Positions 22,829-34,359 of a stretch of DNA of 64,000 nucleotides are shown piece after piece. A program made the translations under genes and the position numbers. The DNA lies in assembly GCA_025331445.1 (NCBI GenBank), contig JAIWNE010000016.1, forward strand, positions 62,001-126,000, in the 5' to 3' direction. Numbering within the stretch: position 1 is the first letter of the stretch; each line of letters opens with the position of its first letter. Below the pieces are notes generated by a model that did not search any database, was not told the DNA's origin, and worked only from the letters and a program-made list of their open reading frames with translations. This DNA is from Blakeslea trispora (lineage: Eukaryota > Mucoromycota > Mucoromycetes > Mucorales > Choanephoraceae).

Positions 22829-25800
22829 ATGTCTATCATGCCTCTACACAAATTAACCAAGAATGACAGTTCAATAGTAGGAAATCAACAAAGCTTGAAC
22901 GATCCTTTGCATGATTCACTGCGACAGCCTAATGGTAAATAAACAGACTTGTTGTATTTTGTCTTTAAGTGTGGAGTAGAATGAAACCTTTATTTAACGC
23001 GCTTCCTTAGATGCCATCCATCCATTTCAGATACCCGCTCATAAAGATAAAAAGAGACACTTGTTTCGATTTGGCCGTAAAAAGAGTAAGCAGGCAAAAC
23101 TAAAGATAGAGCATGAGATAGTCCGACTAACTTTTGAGTGTGGAGGTCGCTCTGATATGGGAGGCTCAGTTTTTGGTACTTCTTCGAGTACAGTCAATGT
23201 TGTACCCACTTCAGTGGATGGATCGTCTAATGCATCGCTTCGCAAAAAATCAAAGGATTTTGACAACCATAGTATCTTCAACGACATGTTAGGACTCGAT
23301 GAATCAGGCATGACGGCCTATAACGAACGAAAGAAATCCAATAGCTCGAATCAGTCTAGAGCAAGAGAAAGAGATCATTCAGAGGGTAGCCTGGTGTTTG
23401 CCAATGATAAAGTAAGTTTGATATGATTTATTGGATTATTGCGAGAGAAATTAAAGGTCTTGATGATAGGATATCAAATGTAGAGTGGGTTTATGAGGAT
23501 TCAAGAAACACAGCGTTGACTCTCTCTCTCTCTTTTTAATTTTTCTAGTGGATCAAGACTTTAATTCAATGGAAGGCATCATTAATCCTGTATATAATAG
23601 AACTTCGATATCTCAGGTAATTTACTGCATGTGTTTATCTGATAAAGTCACTTATTTTGCTCTTGATATAGCAATCTCATTCAGAGCATTGGGCACCACC
23701 GGATAGTTGGAAAGTAGAGCCTGCAGAGGATTCGATGGATGAAATACATACACCTTCCTATTCAAACAAGACAGATCGTTCTGATTATTTTCCTGTAGTA
23801 GAACATGAGGGTTGGGATATGCCCAGTAAGAACTACTGTATACGTGTCTTTCGCCCGGATGGAACATTCGGTACTCTCATTGCTCCTCTTTATGCCACCA
23901 CACAAGACTTGATTCATAGATTAATTGGTAAATTCTTTTTGAACGAAAAAAAGCAATACAAACTCAGCCTAGTGATACATGATCGAGGTAAGTGTAGCAA
24001 AGAGAAAAAAAAATGTGTCTTGTCGACTCTCTTATCCTGAATTCTCTCAACAGTAAGGTTACTTGAGCCAAACGAACGCCCAATTCAGATACAAAAAACG
24101 CTGTTAGAACAAATTGGCTTTACAGAACAAGACCGAATTGAAGACATAGGAAGAGAAGATAATTCGTATCTTTTTCGATTTGTGTTGCGTCAGGATGCCA
24201 TTCAGAGTGTTCGACAAGACGATATCTTTGTTCAGTCTCGTCGAGTCGATCTTCAGGGCAAGAACTTAGAGGACATTCCCATCTTTCTTCACGATTCAAA
24301 AGAAAGCATCACTCATCTTCTTCTCTCGAAAAATCCCTTGATCACAATAGCGGAAGATTTCCTTCAAGGTTGCATAGCTCTAAAACATCTATGGCTGACG
24401 AACAATGATTATCATACCTTACCATCTTATATCCGAGTGATTCCTCACCTCGAGAATCTTAATATTTCTTGCAATCATTTGAAAGACCTGGATCATGCGC
24501 AATTGCATCAGTTAAATACCTTGCGTACCTTGAGAGCCTATAACAACCGTCTCGAGAGTTTACCTGCTTCATTCTCTGCATTCAAGCATTTGAGTGTACT
24601 GTATATATCTAACAATTGCTTCACTAAATTCCCCTCAGTCATCTGCAATATATCTGGGTTAGCCTATTTGGACATCAGTTTTAACAAAATTGCAAGTTTC
24701 CCCGAAGAGATCGGTCAAATGACACAGCTCGCTGGTCTGTTTGCTACTGCCAATCGATTGACAGGTCGCTTACCTGCTGGTTTTGCCAAACTTGAAAATC
24801 TCCAGGAACTTGATCTTCGTCAAAATCAGCTGACCGATTTAGAAGATCTCTATGAACTACCCAAGCTTGAAGTCATCTCGATTGATTACAATGCTATCAG
24901 CTTAGTCAGTTATGACTTTAAGAGCCTGAGACAGCTCAAGATGTCCAAGAACCATTTGACTCAGTTTACCATTGCTCCCTCTCATCTATATCATCCTGAT
25001 GGTACACTGAAAAACGTCCGCTGTATGTTGACTGACCTCAATTTGGCTAACTGTAAGCTATCTTCTTTGCCGGATGATGTCTTTGCTAGTGCTGTCTCCC
25101 TTGAACATCTTATCCTTGATAACAATACCCTCAGCGCTTTACCTAGCAGTATAGGCAGTCTTTCAAGGCTACTAAGGTTATCTGTCCAGAGTAATAATCT
25201 GGAACTCCTTCCATCTGAAATATCTAAACTCACAGAGCTTAAAGTGCTGGATGCTCAGAAGAACAACTTGAAAGCACTACCCAAGGAGATTTGGCTTTGT
25301 GTTTCTTTACAGACTCTGAATTGTTCTTCTAATTTGTTAGAAAGCTTCCCTGAACCATGTACAGCTGCCTATGACCCACCCGTCGATAAAACAGTTGAAA
25401 CATCCCTTAGTGGCACTCAAGCTACTTCTCCTCCTCCGCGTATCGATACTACACATGTGAAAAATACAGTAACGCCTATCATGACGCCCAATGTAGATAA
25501 CATTCCTCCTAACTTGCTTTCCAATGGCTTTCACCCACCATCTAATTTCAATCCACCCAGTTTTTTTGCCAGTCCTCGTAATCATCCCCCACCACTCTCA
25601 CTTTCACTTCGTCATTTGTATCTTGGCGATAACCGATTTACGGACGACATCTGGTCTCCACTTTCCTTGTTTTTGGAACTTCGAACATTGAATCTCTGCT
25701 TTAACGATCTCTATGAGATTCCTCCAGAAGGCTTATGCCATCAGCATTTATATGAACTTCATCTTTCAGGAAACCATTTAGCTTCTCTACCTGCCGATGA

Positions 25801-28673
25801 TCTAGAGAAATTAAGTTATCTACGTGTACTGGCTGTCAATGGAAACAAGTTGCAAACATTACCAGCAGAAATCGGTAAATTGCGCAAATTGCTTATTCTA
25901 GATGTAGGTAATAATGTACTCAAATACAATATTTCTAATTGGCCTTACGACTGGAATTGGTAAGTATTGAACGGAGGGAAGCTTTCTTTTTTTTTATGCT
26001 CTTGATCCACTTATAGACTTTCCACCTTTTTTTTTCTCTCTCTGTGTTGTTAGGAATTGGAATTTGAGTCTGAAGTACTTGAACCTTTCCGGCAACAAGC
26101 GTTTAGAAATCAAAAAGACACATCCTGAAATCCAAAATCCTAAAGAAAAAAATTTGTCAGACTTTAGTGCGCTTGTTAAGCTACGTATGCTTGGTTTAAT
26201 GGATGTCACTATCTTGGGAGTATCTACGCCTGAAGAATTTCATGATCGTCGTGTACGTACTTCGCCATCAGAAGTGAATGGTATGGGTTATGGTGTGGCA
26301 GACTGGCTAGGCCCCAGCGATCATTTAGCTACATGGGATCTAGTGATGCCTCGTTTTAGAAACCGAGATGATGAATGTGTGTTTGGTTTATTTGATGGTC
26401 GAAAACACAGCAAGACAGGATGTCAATTAACTCATTTCTTGAACGAGAACTTGACCTATCATTTAGCGAACGAGCTGGACAAGACTAAACATGACGACAC
26501 CATTGTATCTGCTTTGCGTCGTACTTTTCTGGCCCTTCAAAAAGAATTTGGATCAATGGATACAGAGCCCAAGGATCTAGGTGCATCCGCGGTCTTGTGT
26601 TATATATCAGGCACTCGATTACATGTGGCTAATGTAGGCGATGCTTTGGCGGTTCTTTGTCGCAACAATGGTCAAGTATTAGAGATCACACAAAAACATA
26701 TCCCTCTTAATCCAAGTGAGATCTCCCGCATCCGTGCAGCAGGTGGCTATGTCTCGAATGCTGGTCTTTTAAATGATGAACTTTCAGTCTCCCGTAGTTT
26801 TGGCTATTATCACTTAATTCCTGTCGTCAATGCTAATCCGTTTATCTCGACCATCAATTTGGCTCAAAATGATGAGTTTGTCATTATGGCCTCTCATGGC
26901 TTATGGGATCGTATGTCTTATCAAACAGCAGTAGATATTGCACGTACAGAAAAGGACGATCTTATGATTGCTGCACAAAAGTTGCGCGATTTTGCTCTAA
27001 CATATGGTGCAGATGACAATATCATGGTGATGATCATTGGTGTTGGAGACTTGTTTGATAAACGTGATAGACGGTTCCGTAATATGCGTGGACTTAACAT
27101 TGGCACCAGTCGTGCTGGCACGACAGATCCTATGCTGATTGATGAACCTATTGGTACACCGGGCATCATGGCTAAGAACAAGCGACGCATTAAAGACGAA
27201 TCACCCAGTGATTCAACTTTGGCTCGCTTAGAGCGCGAAGTTCCACCACCTACGAATCAAGTGGCTTTGGTGTTTACAGACATCAAGAGTTCTACTTTAT
27301 TGTGGGATACACAACCTGAAGATATGCGATCGGCTATCAAAATCCATGACTCTGTGATGCGTCGCACACTTCGTAGTATTGGAGGTTATGAAGTTAAGAC
27401 AGAAGGAGATGCATTTATGGTCTGCTTTCAAGACACTGTCTCTGCTCTTTTGTGGTGCTTTACGGTTCAACTTCAGCTACTGGAAGCCGATTGGCCTGCT
27501 GGTATTCTTGAAACAGAAGAAGGTCGTGAAATCCAAAAGGATAACATGGTCATTTATCGAGGTCTTTCCGTTCGAATGGGTATTCATTTAGGTCGACCTG
27601 TTCATGAACGTAACCCGATCACCAAGCGAATGGATTATTTTGGCCCAGTAGTCAACAAGGCAAGTCGTATTTGTAACGCAGCGGATGGAGGACAGATCTG
27701 TGTGTCTTCGGATGTCATTACTGCTTTGCGTGAGATGCCAGGCGTCTTTGGCGATGACAAGACAAGCTCAGCTGATGCTGAGGCGGACGATCATGATGTT
27801 CATTCATTGAGTAGAGATATCCAGCAGCTAAGACGACTAGGATTTCAAGTGGTGGACATGGGTGAGCGACGTCTCAAGGGTCTAGAAACACCAGAGATGT
27901 TGAGCCTTGTGTATCCAAAGCAATTATCAGGTCGCATGGAAATTGATAAGAACGAGGTGCTTGGTGGTGTCATGACTCATGAGCAAACACCAGGTGCAGA
28001 GGAGCCTGAGACATCGGGTGAAAATCCCTCTCAACTAGACACACAAGCGACACAACAGCCCGGTAATAGTAATATTAATAGTAATATTGATAGTAATAGC
28101 AAACAAGAGCAAGTACGCAAGATTCAGCTGCCACAACCTTTAACCATTCCAATCCCATCTCGTCAGAATCGCCAAATCGATCCAGCTTATGTACTTTCTT
28201 TAAATAACTTGGCCATTCGATTAGAATCCATTACAACGGGTACCATGTGTCGAAAGAGCCAGGCGGAACGCAACTTGTATGCACGTATGAGTATGCCCTC
28301 TAGCTTGGTTGCTTTGACGGCCAACCATGGTAGCAGTACAATGGTCAATGGGACAAAGTACTCTCAAGACTTTAATAGACGTGTACAAGAAGTGGCTTCG
28401 GATGATGAACTATTGATGTTGATGGAAACTTTTGTTACTCGTATTGAGGTAGGACTTTTTTTTTTGGAATTTTGTTAGACGGTAACAGCATGTAACTCAT
28501 TCTCTGTTTTTGCTTTATACATATAGAATGCTACTTCTACCATTTATTTACAGAAAATGGGTCAATTCTCAGGTGTACTTGAGAAACTAGGGGAAGCAAT
28601 TGAATTGGATCCAATGCATATATTAAGAGCGCTCCAGATATACTCAGAAGTGAACGGATTAACTCATCAGTAA
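22829..28673 (+). CDS. CYR1: Adenylyl cyclase, fungal RA-LRR-PP2C-CYC type
   Basis: Eight exons are proposed: 22829-22934, 23011-23411, a microexon from 23470 (to 23479 or 23488), 23549-23616, 23672-23987, 24054-25959, 26054-28448 and 28527-28673, giving about 1,782-1,785 residues. The enzyme makes cAMP from ATP at the membrane under Ras control and drives PKA signalling. Domains seen: a Ser-rich basic N-terminus, a Ras-associating domain (about 245-345, YCIRVFRPDGTFG), over a dozen leucine-rich repeats (about 365-960) interrupted by a Pro-rich insert, a PP2C-like domain (about 1010-1275, with GLFDGRKHSKTG), and a class III cyclase domain (about 1335-1565). Both metal aspartates are present (FTDIKSS and TEGDAFMV), as is DYFGPVVNKASRI. 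The junction YDWNWNWNL is typical of fungal cyclases. The ATG at 22829 is the first suitable one. Confidence 0.95.
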
Positions 28674-29600
28674 ACCTAATCTTTCATCTTCTTAAATTCG
28701 CTTGTAATTTTCATCCTCGTCTCTAGTTCTTTCAAAAAGAAAGCTGTAAATACATACAAAAAGCTACTGTTTCATCCATCTAAACTTGATCTATCCAACT
28801 TCATTAAACTGCCTGAAAGGCGTGTGATGGCTGATTGTTCTGTATTTAATCATGGTTGTGCTGTATTGTCTTGAGTACAGATATTTCGCTATGTATTATT
28901 GTCTTGTTAATGAGCATGCTATACTCTGACTCTCTGTATTCTCACAATGGATGATTGTGTCAATTAAGAACAGTTTATGAAGAAAATGTAGTTATAAAGG
29001 CTTGAATCGCTTCTAGTTCAAGTCATACAATTGCATATCGTCACTTAATTTATAATTTCTCAAAATATGTTTGTGATTCGTTGTCTCTCAACAACAAATG
29101 TCTGAAACTGTAGTTTCCATTAGGTGTACCGCTTACTTGCGCTAATTAAGAGAAAAACTTGCACCACTGTTCATCTTTGCATTTTTACGATTGTGGCACT
29201 TTTCGTTCTCGGAATTGAAGAATCCGTTACCAAAGATGGCTACAACTATTTTAGTTTTCATTTTGTCCATTTGACGACAAACACTGACGTATACCAAGTA
29301 TTCGCTAGTGAAACAATGCCCTAAAAGAAAAAGAAAAGCAGAAAACCTTTGAAGGTTTGTTCTTTGGCGATGCTTTTTCTTTTTTGGCAGCAAGTGCACA
29401 ATCGACAAAATTTACGACTCTTTAATCTCAGAAAGAAGTCTCTGTCTTCCCTTTTCCTTTTTTGATCTTTCCCGGGCAATTTTTGGACCAAGTGGATTAA
29501 CTAAATACGCTTAATTTAAACTTTCTGGTTCCCTCTCGTTATTCCACCTTCTTTTTCTTTTTTTTTTCTTCTTTTATTGACTATAACTAACCCGAAATAC
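28674..29600. other. Intergenic region
   Basis: About 0.9 kb between the cyclase and the IML2-like gene, ending in a T/C-rich promoter-like tract (about 29530-29577). Short frames on both strands (29124-29408) lack support. Confidence 0.45.
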
Positions 29601-32600
29601 ATGTCGGATATCACAGACAAGCAGGTGTCAGATTCTCCCTTGGTCAAGGGTGATACAGACTCGGTGAAAAATATGCAGTCAGAAGTTTCAACCAAGCATG
29701 AGGAACCCTCGGACACTCTAAAGACCTCAGACGAATTGTCCAACGTCATAAATGCTCTGAAAGAGTCTGTTGTGGTTGAAACAGCAACATCTCCCGAGAA
29801 TGAGCTTCATCACGCAGAAGCTAACGATGAGCAGCTTCTAACAGCCACTAGCGAACCCAGCTCTCCCCGTCCAACAGCAATAAGAACGACTGCTCATCGT
29901 GAGCTCAACCAAACTGTCGAGGTTCCTGAAGGACAGAATATGGCAGATTACTTCACTCCTCCTACTCCTGGCTTACCGCCTTCATCAATGGAATTGGGTG
30001 ATAGTGAACATGTAAAGGAAGGTGTTGATGAAAACGTGGAAACTGATATTACACACGAGGAGGATGCAAATCATGACAATATTCAATCTGGTACTGAAAC
30101 GAAAGAAGACGAAGCAGGTGTGGATGTTGAAGTCAAGAAGGATGATGTCAAAGCTGAAGACAAGAACGATGAGGTTGATACTAAGATTGTCGACAACGAA
30201 AACAAAGAGAGTACTGAAACGAAAGAGGACGAGAGCAAAAGTGATGTGAAAGCCGAAGGCAATGCTGTTCAGGCTGAAGCTACTGAATTAGAGAATTCAT
30301 CAGAAGATACAAAGAAGCCTGCCGATACAGCAGTAGAAACTACTACTGCATCCAAGAAAGAAGAGAAGCCAAAAGATCCTCATTACATTGGACCTTTCAA
30401 TATTGACTATGACGGAGTCAGAGCCAATTATATCAATGCCAGATCACAAGAAAAATATGGTGAGTTTTATATACGGAACGATAGCATCTCGGATGAAACA
30501 TTAAGAGAGGAGCGCTTGATGAACTTATTCAATCATGATAGACGCTGATATGGTAACCGGTATCGAATTGTTCTTTGACAACAAGTTTGCAGAAGCAAGG
30601 GAAATATTTAACAAGAGAACAAGACAGTATGTGTTTGCGACCTAAAAAAAAAAGGGGGGGGGGAGGTTATACGATTATTTATTGTGTATGGAACTATAGA
30701 GACCCACTTTATTCACTTGGCTTGAGTTCAATGGCATTTGCTAGAGGTAAGCAGTGATGGCACATATTTAGTTTCTTTGAACTAAACAACTTGTTTTTTA
30801 TCGACTATGCCTGTATTTTGCTCACATCATGAATAGCTTTCACAGTAAGGGATTTTAAGCTAGTTTTGCTCTATTTTATACTATAGTGTACTAATCAAGA
30901 TCCAAGTCATACAACCCCAAAGATCTTGACACAGCTTTGGCTAGATTGACAGAGACATTCTTGTTTGCAGACGCACAAGTGGATGCAGCATTTGCTAAAA
31001 AGCCAATTGCGGATGCTGTTTCTCACTATTTCACCAACTTGCTAGGTACAAACCCAACCAATCTTCCAACCAAATCAGCTGCCTTGAACAAATATGAATT
31101 ACAAAATCGAACATTCATTACTAACGGTGCACTTCGTGCCCATATTGTGCGTGGAGAAAGTGCCTTGTTGATGTCCATCTTGTATTTGGCTATGGATACC
31201 ACAGTTGGTTATATCAAAGCTGGAGAAAATCTTCGTCGTGGTAATATTGTAACAGCATGACTGATCTATGAGATTGTTTGCTGAATTTTTTTTTTTATTT
31301 GAAAACTAGCATATGGTAGTTATAGTTATGCTTGGCAAGAATATAAGCAAATGGGGCAAAACTATAGTAGATATATAGATCGTGATTCCATATCTGGTCT
31401 TCAGTTTGGGTTAGTATCCTCATCATGTTTTTATCTTCTTTTTGTCATTATTGAACAAAGAATTTAACACAATTTGTGCAACTATAGTATTGGTGCTGTT
31501 CATCTGCTGCTATCTTCTTTACCGCAAAAGATATTGAAGACAGTATCCGCTTTCTGTTGGTCTGCTGACAAGCATCTTGGTTTTGCTATGCTCAAATTAT
31601 GTGTAGAAGGCAAACGATCACGATCGCCCATCGCTTCTTTAATGTGAGTAGTTTATTATATCCCTCTTATATATATATGGCTGCGCGCATATGTTCAAGC
31701 CTACTAGATACTAACTCTATCCATATAGGTTATTGTGCTATTATGTTACTCTCACGTCACATGCTCCTCAGGTCTTCACCCGAGAATTTCTTCAACCAGC
31801 CATTGAATGTTTGCTTGAAGCTCAGAAACAATACCCTAACTCTGCTTTCTTTTTGTTTTTTGCAGGCCGAGTATCTCGCTTGGCACGTAATATATCAGTT
31901 TCAACCCAATCGTTTGTGTATACAAATGAAGTATGCCAAGGTACTTGGGCAGAACCTGCTATTGGCGACCTTGCTCTTTTTGAAATTATCATCAACTCTA
32001 CTATGGGATTAGATTGGACAAGTACAGCCACTAAAATCCTTGAACTTCAACCAAAATACAACAATCCTGCTCTCTTCAAATATCTTTATGGCTGTTGTAT
32101 GGAGATGTTGGGTGATCGAACAGAGGCCATTTTGTCCTTTGCACAAATCTCTGGACTTGTTGATCCAAGACGTAACAGCCAGACCGAGCTGTTTATCGCT
32201 CATAGAGTTGCTTTCTTTGAGATCAGTGGCTACCAAGACTTAGATTTCACTCTACCTATGCTTGAACTGCTAATGATTTGGAATTTATTCCCTTGTATGA
32301 CAGTGACCGCACTTGAAAAATGCGAAGAGTTGGTAGACGAAAGATTAAGTTTGGTCTACGAACGTGAAAAGATGGAATATGAAATTCGTAAGGTTGAACT
32401 AGCACCCATCAGCAATGTCCCTAGCTATTATGACCAACGCGGTGCACTTCTTCTGATCAAGGCATCTCTCTTGAATGCTCTTAATCGATTCAGTGAAGGT
32501 ATTGTTCATTTGAACTGGATCATTGATAATCAGGACAAATTCAAGGCCACCAATTGGATCACGCCTTTTGCCTACTGGTAAGGATATACTCTAGTTTACT

Positions 32601-32951
32601 GATAGTACTGTTCTAATTCAAATCATCATAGGGAATCCGGTAATGTTTGTTGGGGCACAGAAGATTTCAAGAAAGCCAGAGCTCTTTGGGAAGCTGGCTT
32701 AGCTTTTACTGACTTTGATTTTGAAAACAAAGTGTCTATAGTAAGTTTTGCTTTGAAGAAGAAAGAATCATGTTTCTAATGTGTTTCTTTTGCCTCCTTT
32801 GTAATAGCGTATGCATTTAGCAGTTCAACATGCAATTGAGCTAGGCGTTCCTGAAACTATTGTTCCAAAGAACAAAGGAAAAACAAATCATGGCCGTAAG
32901 CGGTTATCTATCATTCCCACCAAATCCTCATCGAAAACATCTTTACCATAA
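29601..32951 (+). CDS. IML2: IML2/TTC39-family tetratricopeptide protein with acidic N-terminal extension
   Basis: Ten exons keep frame: 29601-30459, 30542-30626, 30700-30746, 30837-30844, 30907-31240, 31310-31409, 31488-31643, 31729-32577, 32632-32740 and 32808-32951, encoding 896 residues. The part after residue 287 matches the Iml2/TTC39 (DUF3808) family: DADMVTGIELFFDNKFAEAR, DPLYSLGLSSMAFAR, the central FLFFAGRVSRLARNISVS, and the C-terminal WITPFAYWE block. In yeast Iml2 helps clear inclusion bodies with lipid droplets; the role here is inferred by family. The first exon codes for about 286 residues rich in Glu, Asp, Lys, Thr and Val with repeats such as TETKEDE; this is not a standard part of the family. 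If the first intron is retained the frame stops at 30546-30548. Exon 4, only 8 nt, is inferred from phase and family fit. Confidence 0.8.
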
Positions 32952-32959
32952 CTAGCGTA

Positions 32960-33350
32960 TTCCCAAACCTAATTGCTTGTAACAATAATATTATTATTTT
33001 TCTGAAAAAGGACTCGATTTCCAAATCTCCTTCCTTGACGCTTGTCATTTTCTTTTTCTTATAAATAAGGAAAAAGGAGTGTTGATAAAGAAGTTACAAG
33101 GCATCATGGATGTTCAGGTTAGAGATTTTCTTTCTTTAACAGCAATCATTATAGAAAGCGTTTCGTATACAGGGCGTAAGCCGATAAGGAAGATTTTGTT
33201 GTGAGTATTGTAAATAAGCCTTAAAAATCAATTTGAATAAAAGGCTTTGATGAAGCATAGAATCATTGACGTCAGAAGCAACTAGAGGCTCATTTATTTT
33301 TAAACATTTTCTCAAGTTTTGATTTTTAATGCTTTTTCCTGTTTGAAAAT
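32960..33350. other. Intergenic region
   Basis: About 0.4 kb of AT-rich sequence between the IML2-like gene and the small hypothetical gene. Nothing is supported beyond presumed 3' and 5' untranslated sequence. Confidence 0.45.
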
Positions 33351-33357
33351 TCAAATC

Positions 33358-33801
33358 ATGGAGCAGTCAATCAACTCTTCTAGCTTTTTAACACCCTGTT
33401 TTCAGACTCCATCTTTGAATGATGATGATGAGTCTGGTATAGAAGCTTCGGCTTCTTCTATGGCATCAGATGAAGATGAACATCATAAGGAATTGTTTAC
33501 TCCTCTTGAAGTCCTTCAAGAGCGGCAAGCGCCTACAAAGTCTTCTACATTGAATTTCTTAAAGACGCACAATAGCAAATCAAAAAGCCATCGAAGAAGA
33601 ATAAGTAGTGGTAACAGTAGTACCGAAAGTAATACAACGAACACGAGAGCAAAATTAAGACAGACCAATGACTGTCATGCTTTTGTAAAAATAGCTCATT
33701 CATCTACAACCATGTGTAAAAAAGTAAATGACTTACCTACACCTTCCTCAGGTTATGATGGCGACACGGAAAGTCCTGTTAACGAAGACTTACAGATCTA
33801 G
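33358..33801 (+). CDS. Hypothetical Ser/Thr-rich protein, 147 residues
   Basis: Single exon from ATG at 33358 (context CAAATCATGG) to TAG at 33799-33801. The product is hydrophilic and low-complexity: an acidic DDDESG patch, SDEDEHH, a possible docking-like LFTPLEVLQERQ segment, a basic KSKSHRRR patch followed by SSGNSST, and a PTPSSGYDGDTESP tail. No domain or membrane helix is seen. The RRRISSGNSS patch resembles a basophilic kinase site, which is inference only. It is accepted as coding because composition and codon usage look like a disordered fungal regulator and the frame is much longer than the local background. A 5' exon cannot be excluded. Confidence 0.5.
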   Translation: MEQSINSSSFLTPCFQTPSLNDDDESGIEASASSMASDEDEHHKELFTPLEVLQERQAPTKSSTLNFLKTHNSKSKSHRRRISSGNSSTESNTTNTRAKLRQTNDCHAFVKIAHSSTTMCKKVNDLPTPSSGYDGDTESPVNEDLQI

Positions 33802-34031
33802 TAAAAGTTAATAAATTCATTTCGATTTGTACCATCGAAGAGACTCTATTTTGAAACAAATAAAGAAAAAGGGATGTTAGTAGTTACAGTAGAAAACTAA
33901 TATGAATAGCCTCAAGTTGATCACATAAAACTAAAGCCTAAAAGATCCAAAACATACACTCCTATGTAATAAACTTTGGCATAGATAGTGTATAAACCAA
34001 GTTTAATGTGATAAATGGGTTAGATTTATTA

Positions 34032-34357
34032 GGGGGGTTCAGTTCTTCACAAATCCCATCACAAGTTTTTTATCACAAATTGAATTTTAATCTAACCAAT
34101 AAAAGTGATTGTGATGGAAATCCTAAATTTGTGGGAGGTTTTTCCATTACAAAATTCGACAGTCACCACAAAATTGGAGTTCGAACTTTTAATGGATAGT
34201 TTTCAAGCAAAAAAAATATTTGTGAAAGAAATTTGTGATGAAGGAATTTTAGGGTCACTCATTTCATAAACGATTTAATTGATTTGATAGGCTCATTTTT
34301 AAAACACAATTTGTAATGAAAAACTTGTGATGGGATTTGTGAAGAACTGAACCCCCC
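34032..34357. mobile_element. MITE with about 51-bp terminal inverted repeats
   Basis: The left end (34032-34082) begins GGGGGGTTCAGTTCTTCACA and the right end (about 34307-34357) is its reverse complement with two or three mismatches across roughly 51 bp. The 326-bp element is flanked on each side by TA (TTATTA before, TATTG after), matching the TA target duplication of Tc1/mariner-type elements. No transposase frame lies inside; the one 63-codon frame is chance. This is a non-autonomous element. Confidence 0.85.
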
Positions 34358-34359
34358 TA

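Noticed and set aside
34008..34199. 63-codon frame inside the MITE
   Set aside because: It starts at the inverted-repeat end and has no transposase motif; it is a by-product of AT-rich element sequence.
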